Shown here: positions 25,971 to 36,400 of the stretch, piece after piece
Layout: every line of letters begins with the position of its first letter
Numbering within the stretch: the stretch's first letter is position 1
DNA from: an uncultured Clostridia bacterium
GTDB taxonomy: Bacteria > Bacillota > Clostridia > Oscillospirales > Ruminococcaceae
Length of the DNA: 64,000 nucleotides
Direction of reading: 5' to 3'
Assembly (NCBI GenBank): GCA_947168885.1
Contig: CAMVNQ010000004.1
Location: forward strand, 124,001-188,000
Translations under genes and position numbers: made by a program
Notes under the pieces: model-generated
Seen by the model: the letters and a program-made list of their open reading frames with translations, nothing else
Database searches by the model: none
Told to the model about the DNA's origin: nothing

Positions 25971-27965
25971 TTAAATATCAAGGTTCTCGACAAAGCGCGC
26001 GTTGGCTTCTATGAACTCGCGGCGCGGCTCTACCTTGTCACCCATAAGTATCGAGAAGATCATATCCGCTTTCGCAGCATCTTCCATGCTTACCCTTACC
26101 ATTGTACGGCGTTCGGGATCCATGGTAGTCTCCCAGAGCTGATCCGGGTCCATTTCACCGAGACCTTTATAGCGCTGTACATCGACTTTCGCGTCCTTTT
26201 CGCCCGAAAGCTCTGCGATATACGCATCGCGTTCCTCGTCCGAGAAAGCGTAGCGCACCTGCTTCGCGCGGGAAACCTTGAAAAGCGGCGGCTGAGCGAG
26301 ATAAACATGACCCTCTTCGATAAGCGGGCGCATAAAGCGGAAGAAGAAAGTGAGCAGCAGCGTTCTGATATGCGCGCCGTCAACATCGGCATCCGCCATA
26401 ATAACGACTCTGCCGTAGCGCAGCTTCGTTATATCGAAGTCTTCTCCTATGCCCGTTCCGAGAGCCTTCACTACAGGCAGGAGCTTATCGTTATTATATA
26501 CCTTGTCCGCACGGGCTTTCTCGACGTTTAGCATCTTTCCCCAGAGCGGAAGGATAGCCTGGAAAGCGCTGTCTCTGCCCTGTTTTGCAGAGCCGCCCGC
26601 CGAATCTCCCTCGACGATATATATTTCGGTTCTTGTCGTGTCCTTTTCATAGCAGTCCGAAAGCTTTCCGGGAAGTCCGGCGCCGTCCGCCGCAGACTTT
26701 CTCTTCGCCTCCATGGCTTTCTTCGCCGCATCGCGCGCCGCCTGCGAATTGATAGCCTTGCGCACGATTATATCGGTAGTCTCGGGGTGCTCCTCGAAGT
26801 AGTACGTGAGCTGTTCAGTAACGACCTTATAGACTGCGGGAGCCACTTCGGGGTTGCCGAGTTTGCCTTTGGTCTGTCCTTCAAATTCACACTCAGGAAG
26901 CTTAACTGAAATAACGGCATTGATAGCCTCTCGTATTGCCTCGCCGGAGATAGCAACGAACTCCTTCTTTTCCTCATCATCTTTCTTTTTGGAAGCTTTC
27001 TTGACCTTCTTCTGGGTCGCCTGCTGCTCCTGATAGATTTTGACGAAGTCGTTGACCACCTTGTTGAGTGCCTTCTTGAACGCTGTCTCGTGGGTGCCGC
27101 CGTCTATGGTGTGTATGTTGTTCGCGAAGGAACGGAAAGCCTCGCTGTTGAAATCGGTATTGTACTGGAACGCAGCCTCGACGGTTATCTCATCGACAAC
27201 GCCGCTCAGATAAATGATGTCCGGGTGCAGCACCTCGGCGCCTCTCATGTTCTGGAGCCACTCGACATAACTTACTATACCGCCCTCATAGCAGAGCGAT
27301 TCGCCACGTATATTGTTCTCGTCGCGTGTGTCAGTGAGGTTTATGAGAAGTCCGCCGTTGAGAAACGCCTGTTCTCTCATACGGTCAAGAAGTGTTTCAT
27401 AGCTGAACACGGTCTCGTGGAATATCTCGCCGTCGGGCTTGAAGCGCACCTTCGTGCCGGTCTTTTCGGTCTTGCCGATGACTTTCATGGGCTCGCTGTA
27501 ATGACCGCGCTCAAAACGCTGATAGTGCTTTTCCTTGCCGTCATAGACTTCAAGCTCAAGCCACTCGGAAAGAGCGTTTACGACAGACGCACCGACACCG
27601 TGAAGACCGCCGGAGACTTTATATCCGCCGCCGCCGAATTTTCCGCCCGCGTGGAGTATAGTGTAAACAACAGTAGCCGCCGAGATACCCTCTTTGGGGT
27701 GTATTCCCGTCGGTATGCCGCGCCCGTTATCTCTGACCTCTATCACGTCACCGGGCAGTATTTTAACGTCTATCTTTGTGCAGTACCCCGCGAGAGCTTC
27801 ATCTATGGCGTTATCGACGATCTCATAAACGAGGTGGTGCAGACCGCTCGGACCCGTTGATCCGATGTACATTCCCGGGCGCTTTCTTACAGCCTCAAGA
27901 CCTTCGAGTATCTGTATATCGTCAGCGCCGTAATCGTGATTTGTTACTTTTGTGTTGTCGTCCAT
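25971..27965 (-). CDS. gyrB: DNA gyrase subunit B
   Basis: The 664-residue ATPase subunit has the GHKL motifs YEIVDNAIDEALAG, EVRDNGRGIP and GGLHGVGASVVNALS, then a transducer domain. The Toprim domain has YIVEGDSAGGSAKQGRD and DADVDGAHIRTLLLTFF. The C-terminal block GLGEMDPDQLWETTMDPE is present. Between residues ~309 and 336, a Lys/Glu-rich insertion (KKVKKASKKKDDEEKKE) sits in the transducer domain. It heads the gyrB-dinB-like-membrane-YcxB-gyrA operon, with a sigma-A promoter ~36 bases upstream and AAGGGA before the ATG. Confidence 0.97.
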   Translation of the reverse strand: MDDNTKVTNHDYGADDIQILEGLEAVRKRPGMYIGSTGPSGLHHLVYEIVDNAIDEALAGYCTKIDVKILPGDVIEVRDNGRGIPTGIHPKEGISAATVVYTILHAGGKFGGGGYKVSGGLHGVGASVVNALSEWLELEVYDGKEKHYQRFERGHYSEPMKVIGKTEKTGTKVRFKPDGEIFHETVFSYETLLDRMREQAFLNGGLLINLTDTRDENNIRGESLCYEGGIVSYVEWLQNMRGAEVLHPDIIYLSGVVDEITVEAAFQYNTDFNSEAFRSFANNIHTIDGGTHETAFKKALNKVVNDFVKIYQEQQATQKKVKKASKKKDDEEKKEFVAISGEAIREAINAVISVKLPECEFEGQTKGKLGNPEVAPAVYKVVTEQLTYYFEEHPETTDIIVRKAINSQAARDAAKKAMEAKRKSAADGAGLPGKLSDCYEKDTTRTEIYIVEGDSAGGSAKQGRDSAFQAILPLWGKMLNVEKARADKVYNNDKLLPVVKALGTGIGEDFDITKLRYGRVVIMADADVDGAHIRTLLLTFFFRFMRPLIEEGHVYLAQPPLFKVSRAKQVRYAFSDEERDAYIAELSGEKDAKVDVQRYKGLGEMDPDQLWETTMDPERRTMVRVSMEDAAKADMIFSILMGDKVEPRREFIEANARFVENLDI

Positions 27966-28000
27966 TTCGTAAATCCCTTATATTATAAATAGTATAAATT

Positions 28001-28029
28001 ATTATAGCACATTTGCAAAAAAATTGCAA
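28001..28029 (-). promoter_or_regulatory. Promoter of the gyrase operon
   Basis: On the minus strand this has TTGCAA (28029-28024), a 17-base spacer and TATAAT (28006-28001). The A/T-rich leader is ~30 bases. The upstream gene's terminator ends only ~10 bases before the -35 box. Confidence 0.85.
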
Positions 28030-28039
28030 GGGTTTTTGA

Positions 28040-28074
28040 CAAAAATAAAGGCGGTTTTTGCTCCCGCCTTTATT
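28040..28074 (-). terminator. Terminator after the glycosyltransferase gene
   Basis: On the minus strand AATAAAGGCGG (28074-28064) pairs with CCGCCTTTATT (28054-28044), followed by TTTG. It separates the prmA/glycosyltransferase transcript from the gyrase promoter. Confidence 0.85.
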
Positions 28075-28126
28075 GTTTTCGTATGCACAAAACTTATCCG
28101 TTCTTAACGTACAACCGCCCTGAAGA

Positions 28127-29152
28127 CTATACCGTTTCCGGCATTTCCCACTCTTCCGCCATTTTTCTGTACTTTGCGGCGCTTTCGGGGTCTCCGGTCT
28201 TTTCAAAGCAGTCCGCGAGAAGGTTCAGATTCTCGCTTCCCTGAACAAAGATCGAGATGACGGGCTGAGTCTCAAAAACCGCGTCGTTGAGCCAGCAGAG
28301 AGCTTCGGCGTAATTGCCGCTGTCGAAGAAATATCTTCCGATCTCGGCACACATCTCCGCACACGGGGTTATGAGAGCCTCCCGCAGGCAAAGCCGCACG
28401 AAGTCCGCGATCCTGCCGCCGACACGGTATGCTCTCGCAAGAACACAGCGCGCTTCCCGCCGCTCGTCATCAGAGCGCGCAGGGTCGTCCAGACTGCCCT
28501 CAAAAAACGGAACAGAGACTGCAAGATCATCGTTGTCTCCGGCTATGAAAAGTTCTTTCGCGTACATCGAGTGCAGTGTCTTGTCGAGCCGCATACCGCG
28601 GTCAAGCGCTTTCCGGAACGTTGCAAGGTCGCGTCTGACGTGGTTTCCCTCCGCGAGGTGCTGTATCTCGATGTCACTGTCATATACCGCCGGCGCGAGC
28701 CGCACCGTCTCGTGTATCGGGTTCACCCACTTGAACGTGCGCAGCCGTTTATAGAGCTTAGGTCGGAGCTCACGCTTCGAACTGTACACGGTGTTTTCTT
28801 CCATAAGGTTGAGATAATGCATCTGTACGATCTCGGTCTCCGGCGGAAGAAACTCCTTTACACGCAGGAAAAGCCGGATATTGTCCGCATCGATCACCTC
28901 GTCCGCGTCGGCGGAATATATGTATTCCTTTGTGGCTTTCGAGAACGCGAAATTTCGTGCGGCAGCAAAGTCGTCTATCCACGGGAAGTCGTAGATAAGA
29001 TCGGTGTATTCCATAGCTATAGCTTTTGTGGAGTCCGTCGAGCCGGTATCGACTATAACGATCTCGTCGGCTATCGGTCTTAAACTGTCAAGGCAGGCAC
29101 GCAGCCGCTTCTCCTCGTTTTTTACTATCATACAGACGGAAATGGTTATCAT
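28127..29152 (-). CDS. Family 2 glycosyltransferase with helical repeats
   Basis: The 341-residue protein begins ITISVCMIVKNEEKRL, a GT2 nucleotide-sugar binding start, then has IVDTGSTDST and the metal-binding DxD in YSADADEVID. The GT-A domain ends near residue 190, and the rest is TPR-like helices. This matches the SunS/YibD-like group of inverting glycosyltransferases with C-terminal repeats. The start at 29152 has CGAGGT eight bases upstream; the frame runs open to 29299 but with no such site. It follows prmA by ~190 bases. Acceptor unknown. Confidence 0.85.
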   Translation of the reverse strand: MITISVCMIVKNEEKRLRACLDSLRPIADEIVIVDTGSTDSTKAIAMEYTDLIYDFPWIDDFAAARNFAFSKATKEYIYSADADEVIDADNIRLFLRVKEFLPPETEIVQMHYLNLMEENTVYSSKRELRPKLYKRLRTFKWVNPIHETVRLAPAVYDSDIEIQHLAEGNHVRRDLATFRKALDRGMRLDKTLHSMYAKELFIAGDNDDLAVSVPFFEGSLDDPARSDDERREARCVLARAYRVGGRIADFVRLCLREALITPCAEMCAEIGRYFFDSGNYAEALCWLNDAVFETQPVISIFVQGSENLNLLADCFEKTGDPESAAKYRKMAEEWEMPETV

Positions 29153-29341
29153 ACAAATTACCTCGGTTTCTTTTTCTTCGGTATGCCCGTTATATCGCAG
29201 CCGCCCCTTGACAGCGGCAGGAGGCTGCGCTCTGCGGCTCAATGCAGGATGAATTGACCGCTTGCCCCAAACGCGGTACGATGCCGCGATAAAAGACAAG
29301 CGAAAATCAGACCGAAGAAAGGAAAAGAATGTGCGCTGCCG

Positions 29342-30304
29342 TTATCGGTTGAGGACGATCGCGTTCCATCCCTCGGCATTTTTCTGCGCAGTAACACGGA
29401 AGCTGTTCGCTTTGAGTGCGGTGAGAACTTCGTCAAGCCGCTCGTCGATGATGCCGGAAACGATGAGCGTACCGTCTGCGGCAAGAAAGCTGCCGAAGAT
29501 CGGGCTCATGGCGATTATGACATCCGCGACGATGTTGGCGGTGATGATATTATAGCCGGTGCCGATCTTCCCGCGAAGCTCCGCGTCGTCGATAACGTTG
29601 CCGCGGAACGCTCTGTAACGGCTGCTGTCAAAGCCGTTCTTGGCTACGTTCTCGGCGGCGGTATTAACGGCGTTCTCAAATATATCCGCCATCGTTGCGC
29701 TTTCTGCACCGAGAAGGAGACCGGCTATCGAAAGAATACCGCTCCCGCAGCCGAGGTCAAGCATTTTCTCACCGCCTTTTACCACACTTTCAAGAAGCTC
29801 CATGACCATTTTTGTCGTGTGGTGCTGACCGGTGCCGAAACTTGATGCGGGGTCTATCTCAAGTATCTTTCTGCCGCCCGCGTCGGGTACGTCCTCCCAC
29901 GACGGCTTGACTATAAGCTTTTCGCCGACTGTGAAAGGTTTATAATACTGCTTCCAGTTGTTCGCCCAGTCCTCTTCGCGGACATTGCCGATATGTATGT
30001 CCGGATCTCCGTAGAAATCCGGCTGCGCAGAGAACAGGCTGTTCACTGCGCCTTTGAGCTCGGCAAGCGTTTCGAGACCCTGCGGATCATCCGCAAGATA
30101 AAGGGTGATATGTGTCGGTACGGTTTTAAGCCCCATGAGTTCATCATCGACATAATCCCAGTTCGCGTCCTTGTTTTCGAGGAACTCGTCGAAATCGGCA
30201 CTGTCGTGTATCTCGAAGCCGTTTATACCAAGCTCCGAGAGCTGCATTACAAGCACATCCACCGCCTGTGATTTTGTATATACGTCTATTTTCAGAAAAT
30301 CCAT
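29342..30304 (-). CDS. prmA: Ribosomal protein L11 methyltransferase
   Basis: The 320-residue SAM-dependent enzyme trimethylates ribosomal protein L11. The N-terminal substrate-recognition domain is followed by WKQYYKPFTVGEKLIVKPSW and DPASSFGTGQHHTT, a hallmark of PrmA. SAM motif I is MLDLGCGSGILSIAG and the later motif is ITANIVADVII. Length is normal. The ATG follows AAAGGAGAG, and a sigma-A promoter lies ~30 bases upstream. In many Firmicutes prmA sits near dnaJ or rsmE; here it is next to a glycosyltransferase. Confidence 0.95.
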   Translation of the reverse strand: MDFLKIDVYTKSQAVDVLVMQLSELGINGFEIHDSADFDEFLENKDANWDYVDDELMGLKTVPTHITLYLADDPQGLETLAELKGAVNSLFSAQPDFYGDPDIHIGNVREEDWANNWKQYYKPFTVGEKLIVKPSWEDVPDAGGRKILEIDPASSFGTGQHHTTKMVMELLESVVKGGEKMLDLGCGSGILSIAGLLLGAESATMADIFENAVNTAAENVAKNGFDSSRYRAFRGNVIDDAELRGKIGTGYNIITANIVADVIIAMSPIFGSFLAADGTLIVSGIIDERLDEVLTALKANSFRVTAQKNAEGWNAIVLNR

Positions 30305-30332
30305 TTTGCACTCTCCTTTACGCTATAACTCT

Positions 30333-30361
30333 ATTATGCCTTATTTTGGCAGAAATTGCAA
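30333..30361 (-). promoter_or_regulatory. Promoter of prmA
   Basis: On the minus strand this has TTGCAA (30361-30356), a 17-base spacer and CATAAT (30338-30333), giving a leader of ~23 bases before the prmA ribosome binding site. Confidence 0.75.
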
Positions 30362-30428
30362 TAGGAAAGCAAAATTTTCTTATTATACGCGAAGCATCAA
30401 AGTTCTTTGGGGAGGGTGAGGGGTCAAG

Positions 30429-30474
30429 GGGAGAGGGGATCCCCTTTTCGTACACGAAAGGGGTCCCCTCTCTC
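30429..30474. terminator. Long hairpin after the glucan synthase-like gene
   Basis: A ~22-bp near-perfect stem: GGAGAGGGGATCCCCTTTTC on one arm and its complement (GAAAGGGGTCCCCTCTCTCC) on the other, only 6 bases past the stop of the large gene. It lacks a following T tract, so it may be a transcription barrier, a processing site or an intergenic palindrome rather than a classical terminator. Confidence 0.5.
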
Positions 30475-30480
30475 CTTGCG

Positions 30481-33400
30481 TCAGCGACCGTACATCTCGC
30501 CGAGAAGGCGGTAGTACCACGCGGCAGAGCCGGTGTACATCGACCAGCCGCCGCGCCCCTTGCACTCGGGATTGGTATATATATCCGCGCTCATATAGTA
30601 CGGCTCGTTCTTATACGCCTTTCCGCGCTCGGCAGGGGAGAGAGCGTTTATCAGCAGTTCGGCGGTCTTACGGTCGCCGCTGCGCAGAAACGCGAGTGCG
30701 AGCCATATAGCTGCGTGGGTGTACTGTCCGCCGTTCTCACGTATTCCGGCGGGATAGCCGCGGACATAACCCGGGTCTTCGGCACTGTTTTCGGAAAAAG
30801 GAGGTGTGAACAGGCTCACCGTGTTCGTTTTCGGGTCAAAAAGCTTGTCAAACGCGGCTTTGAGAGCGCTCCGGCGCTTTTCGCGGTCGGGAAGTCCCGC
30901 AAGTTCGGCGAAAGCCTGCGGGAGCAGATCTATCTCACAGCACTCGCTGCCTTTTGCGCCCATTTTCCTGCCGTCGTCATAGAAGGCGCGCAGATAGTAT
31001 CCGTTCTCAAAAGCTTCATCCTCACAGGCAGCGGAAAGCCCCGCGGCACGCTTTTCGAGTTCGGACGCGTAGGCATCGTCGCCCCTGAGCCGCGAATACG
31101 GTACAAACAACTTCACGACCCATACATAGAACATAGAAAGCCAGACGCTCTCACCAAGCCCGTCCTCGCCCACGCGGTTATAGCCGTCGTTCCAGTCCCC
31201 GCTCCCCATTTTTATTAGCGAATGCGGACCTATACGGTAACAGCGGTCAAGCGCTTTTTTGCAGTGCTCATATACCGCCGCGGTCACGCTGCTCTGCGTA
31301 ACCTGCATATAGCGCTCGTTCGCGGTGCCGAGATCGTCCCCGTTGATATACGGCACAGGTTCGTCAAGAACGGCAATATCGCCCGTAATACCGATATACT
31401 CTGCCGCCGCATAAGGCAGCCACAGCATATCGTCCGAGCATTTCGTGCGAATCCCTTTCTTTCCCGCCTCGGTCTCGTGCCACCAATGAAGCACATCGCC
31501 CGCTGTGAACTGTGATCCGCAGCAGCGCAGTATCATGCGCTTTGCCTCGGACGGCATGAAGTACGCCGCCGCAGTGCTGTCCTGAAGCTGGTCACGGAAG
31601 CCGTAAGCCCCGCCGTTCTGATAAAAACCGCTGCGGGCACGCATACGGCAGCCGAGCACCTGCCACGGGAGCCATACATTATACAGACGGTCGAGGGTGT
31701 CATTGCCGCTCTTTATCGTCGGACGGAGCTCATATCTCACTTCGCAGTCCGAAGGTAGCGCCTTTCCTGCGATCTTCAGCATTTCTTCCGCATCCGTCCG
31801 GCTGTAGCAGAGAACAAACCGCACTTTCGTCACCGAATGCGGCAACAGCCGGAGCTTTGCGGTGACTGCGGCACAGGAACCCGCGAACGGACGCACATCA
31901 CCGTTAAGATCGCCCGCCCAGAAACGCTCGCGGTCGGTCGTGAGCAAGCACTCCGAACCGTCGGGCGTGAAGCATCCCACTGCAGCTTCGCCGAAAAACT
32001 CAGATGAACTGTCGTTGCGGATAATGACAGAGCTGCCGCCGCGCCGATACGAGAGCACAGCGCCGTTGTTCACAGCACGCCTGTCCCACGAAAGCACGGG
32101 CTCGGTGTAATACGTCAGAGCGCACAGCTTATCAAGATCGCCGGTATTCTCGATGTTCACCGTTATTATCTTCGCCATTCCGGACTGCATAACTCCGACC
32201 TCGGTATGGAAAATAAGCTTGCCGATGCGGGAGAGATACTCTGCTTTTGACGGGAAGAACACCGCAGTGCTGCCCGAAATTATGTCACAGTACCGCCCGA
32301 TCCCCTTAACGAGGAGCATTTCTCCGTTATTGTCGCACATTATATCGTTGTACCAAGGTGTAAGCTTGTTCTCACGGCTGTTCATGGCGTATGTGAAGCC
32401 GAGTGAATTCTGCGACAGAACGGTACCGAACTTCTCCGACGCAAGCACTGTGCAAAACGGGTGTCCCTTGCGCTTCACGACATATCCGTCGTTATGGAAT
32501 CCCTCGGACAGTCCGTTGTCATACGGTTCTGCGGAAATAAGCTCCATAAGCCTTGCGGGCGGGCGGCGTTCTTCGGACTTCTCAAACACATAGACCGCCG
32601 ATCCGATGATATAAGCGAGTTCGTCCTCGGTAAGCTCCGATGTCATCACAGGATAGACGCACCTGTCTCCCGCTGTTTGCAGAAATTCCGCGCGGCTCTT
32701 TTCCGAAATGCTGTCACAGAGCATTATCACATCTGTCGGTGCACCGCAGCCGTACAGACCCTCTGCCATAAGCGCGGCAGCCTCGGCGCGCGGCTCGTCC
32801 CCCGCAAACCGCCATACGGCTATGGGCCTGTCGCCGCTTATCCCGAACCTCCATAGTGTGTCACGCCCGAGTTTCGATGACGCATTCAGTATTTCCTCGG
32901 AAAAGACACTTCCGCAGAGCATAGCCGGAAGCATCACCCGCGCGAGCCGCCCGCCAAGCGTCGATTTCGGGAGCGGCGAGACAGCTTCACCATAAGGCAT
33001 CTGCGCATCGGGCGAAGGCTCGGCATTCCGGACATCAAGAGCGAGAGCGGTGACCTCGTCGCGCGTTTCTCCGCAGCAGACAAAGAAACTGTCCCGATAG
33101 TCCGAGTTCGCGGGAACAGCGATCTTCATGCGGACGAAAATGCACGGAGACGGTATCGAGCGGCTGTCAGAGCTTGTAAGCTCGGTTCCTTTCCCGAAGT
33201 ACAGCGGCTCGCCGTAAGTGAGCACGTTCTCACGCGAGAATGAGTATATTGTCTCTCCCTTGCTGCGAAAACCGGCCGCGAGCCACGTTTCCTTCCCCGT
33301 CGCACGGTCGCGTCTTCTGGCAAGGAACAACCCGTTTGCACTGTCATATTCGGGCCGTATGAACAGGTCGGCAAATGCGGGATGAGCAATAATGTCAGCT

Positions 33401-36400
33401 TCGGCAGCAAGCGCGGGACGCATATAGACGTATATCTCGGCATTCCGGTCGTAGGAAAGGCTGTTCTCTATCGCTATGTCACGCACAATCGCGGCTTTCT
33501 CGCCGAAAACAGATATTTTCATACCGCACGAAAGCCCCGCACATCCGGTGTAGTATTCTGATGTGTTCTCGCTGAAAACAACGCGGCGCTTCATCACCGC
33601 TCCGCTGTCAAAGGCGGACATATAAAACGGCATCTCTGTGTCGCCTTCGCGTATTCCCATAAAAAATCCGTCAGGGCGGCGCAGGAAATCTCGGGTCGGA
33701 TATGTGACCGACCGCATCCCGTATCTGTCAAAGCACAGCCCCGTGTCCGAAGCGAAAACGGCGACACGGCGGTTGGCTATGATGTTGAAACGCGGGCGCA
33801 GGGCATTGAACTCGTCAAAGCTCTCGCTTCGGTCATCGGATGCCGTCCTGTCGCGAAGCTTTTCGATGTCAACCACGACCTCGCCGGACATCACCCTTTC
33901 CTCAAGCAGCTCGTCAGCTCTCTGCATTGTTTCATCAGACATGAAAAGTTTCCTCAGCCTCCCCGCGCAAAGCGTATTCGTTATGCCGCATATACTCATT
34001 CCGACGTGATGAGCCATGTGGCTGCGCACCACTGCGGCGGCTGCCCCCGTCCTCGCGCCCGTGAGATCGACGGCTTCGTAAAAACCGTATCTGCGGTGCG
34101 AAAAGGCTCTGTCCGCAAGCCGCGATATATTCTTCATACAGGCGGAAAAGCTGTACGAAAGCGCAAGGAAAGACGAATACGGGCTGATGACATACTCGCG
34201 GTCCATCCCGCCGCAAAGCGCGAGCTTCTGTACACCGTGCGCCTTGTACTGATAGTTGAGATCACGGTCGAAAGCGTAATATCCGCTCTCCGAGACCCCG
34301 AAGGGGGAATGCATCTCCCGTCCTCGCTGCTTCTGACAATGCACCGCGTAGCCAAGTGCCTCGTAGCACAGGCTCCCGCGCTTCGATTCGAGAAGCAGCT
34401 CGGGCATGAAATACTCGAACATGGTCCCCGACCACGCTATCGGACCGGCGTAGTAGCCGCTTCTGCTCATCACGCGGGAAAGAGTGCGCCAGTGGGATTT
34501 GTCGGCTTTGCCCGTTGCTATTGCGAAAAAACTCAGCATTCTCGCTTCGGACATGAGCATATCATAGCAGTTCGGCGCTTTCTTGCCCGTATCCGAGTTT
34601 ATCCCTACCGAGAACAGCCGCCGTGCCTTGTTATAAAACACACCGACGTCCGCATCGGCTATGAGTCTCCCTGTGCGGCGGATAAGCGGGCTCGCGGGGA
34701 TATCGGCAATGAGCTTTCTCCGCACGGCGACGAGACAGCAGAGAAAATTGCCGCTGTCAACGGAGGAAACGAACGGATCCATCACTCTGAGCGTGTCGGT
34801 TTCATACCAGTTATACAGGCTTCCTTTATACTTAGGCAGCTTTTCGACTGTTGAGATCGTCCTGTCAAGAAGCGTTTCGAGCCTTGCCGTATCAATGAAA
34901 CCGAGCTCCTCGGCGCAAACGCATGAAAGGAGATACATACCTATATTGGTGGGTGAGGTGCGGTGAGAAGCGCGATAAACAGGTGAATACTGCACGTTGT
35001 CGGGCGGGAGAAAATTGTCTTCCGATGTGACGTGGTCGGTATAGAATGCCCATTCCCGCCGTGCTTCGTCTGTAAGCAGCTTACGGTCGCGATCTTTCAC
35101 GGGTCTGCCTTCTGTACGGTACTCACGGTCGAGGACTGCCGCCGCAGGCAGACAGCAGGCTATGAGTATGCCAATGACTGCATCGTGAACGCTGCCGTAA
35201 TATACGCTTACCGCAAAAAGCAGCACGCCGGTGATGCTCGCGGGAATCATCCCGAGCCAGCCGTAGCCGTCCGCCTTCTCGAAAACCGATGCGGTCTGCC
35301 ATTCAAGAAGCTTTCTCCCCGTTATCATACGCCGTATCGAACGCACCTCCGCGTCAAGTCCGTCGAGCGCATTCCTGCCCATAAAGACGATCTCGGCGAA
35401 AATACGGGTGACGAGCTGGCGGGAAAGAGACGTTATCGGCGCATAGAACTCGCGCGTGTTCGAGAAACCGATACCACGTATCGCCGCAGGTATGAGTCCG
35501 AGAACGAACGGAAGCGTAAGTGACAGAACAGCAACAGCCGCGGGAAGATATGTCCCTGCGCCGCCGGCTCTGACCGTAAAAAACAGGGTCAGCAGCGCAT
35601 TCAGCGGGGTAAGCGCACGGCGGACGTTATCCGTTAGCTTATATTTCGTGAGAGGGGACAGGTCTTTCCGGAACATGAGCTGTAAATTCTGGAAATCGCC
35701 GCGCATCCAGCGATGACTGCGTCTGAAAAAACCGCGTGTGGTCGGCGGCATTCCGTCGCTGAACTCTATGTCGCCGCAATACGCTGTACCGAGTATGCCG
35801 CCCTCGATTATGTCATGCGAGAGAACGCGCTCATCGGGAAGTGCCCCGACACAGCTCCGGTAGTATTTCTCGGTCCGTATGAGCCCTTTGCCCGTGAACG
35901 TTCCTTCGCCGAAGCGGTCAAAGTACAGCTCGGACGAGAGACTGTCATAAACACTTGCACCGGAGCAGCCGCCCGTGCCGAAAAGCCGCGTGAGCCCTGT
36001 ACGAAGTGACGCGGAGAGTGAGGTGGTTATGCGCGGCGCAAAAATGCCGTAACGGCTGTTGCACGGGTGTACCGCAGCCGCCACAAGCGAATTGATGCTG
36101 TCCATGAGCGGGAGCGTATCGTAATCGAGAGTGCATATAAAAGGTATGCCGGCATAACAGGAAATATCGCCGTACACTGCACGGAAACCGACTTTTTCGC
36201 CGCAGATGAACCGCACAAGGTCTTCTATCGCGCCGCGCTTTCGTTCACGGCCCTGAAATTTGCGCTGAGTGCGGCTGAATTCACGGCGGCGGAAGATGAC
36301 CGTGGCTCTGCCGTCGGACTGCTCAAAAGCGGACGATGCCGCGGCGAGCAGCTCATCATCACGGGCAGTCTCTGCTTCTTCGGCGGGCGGAAAGTCGCAG

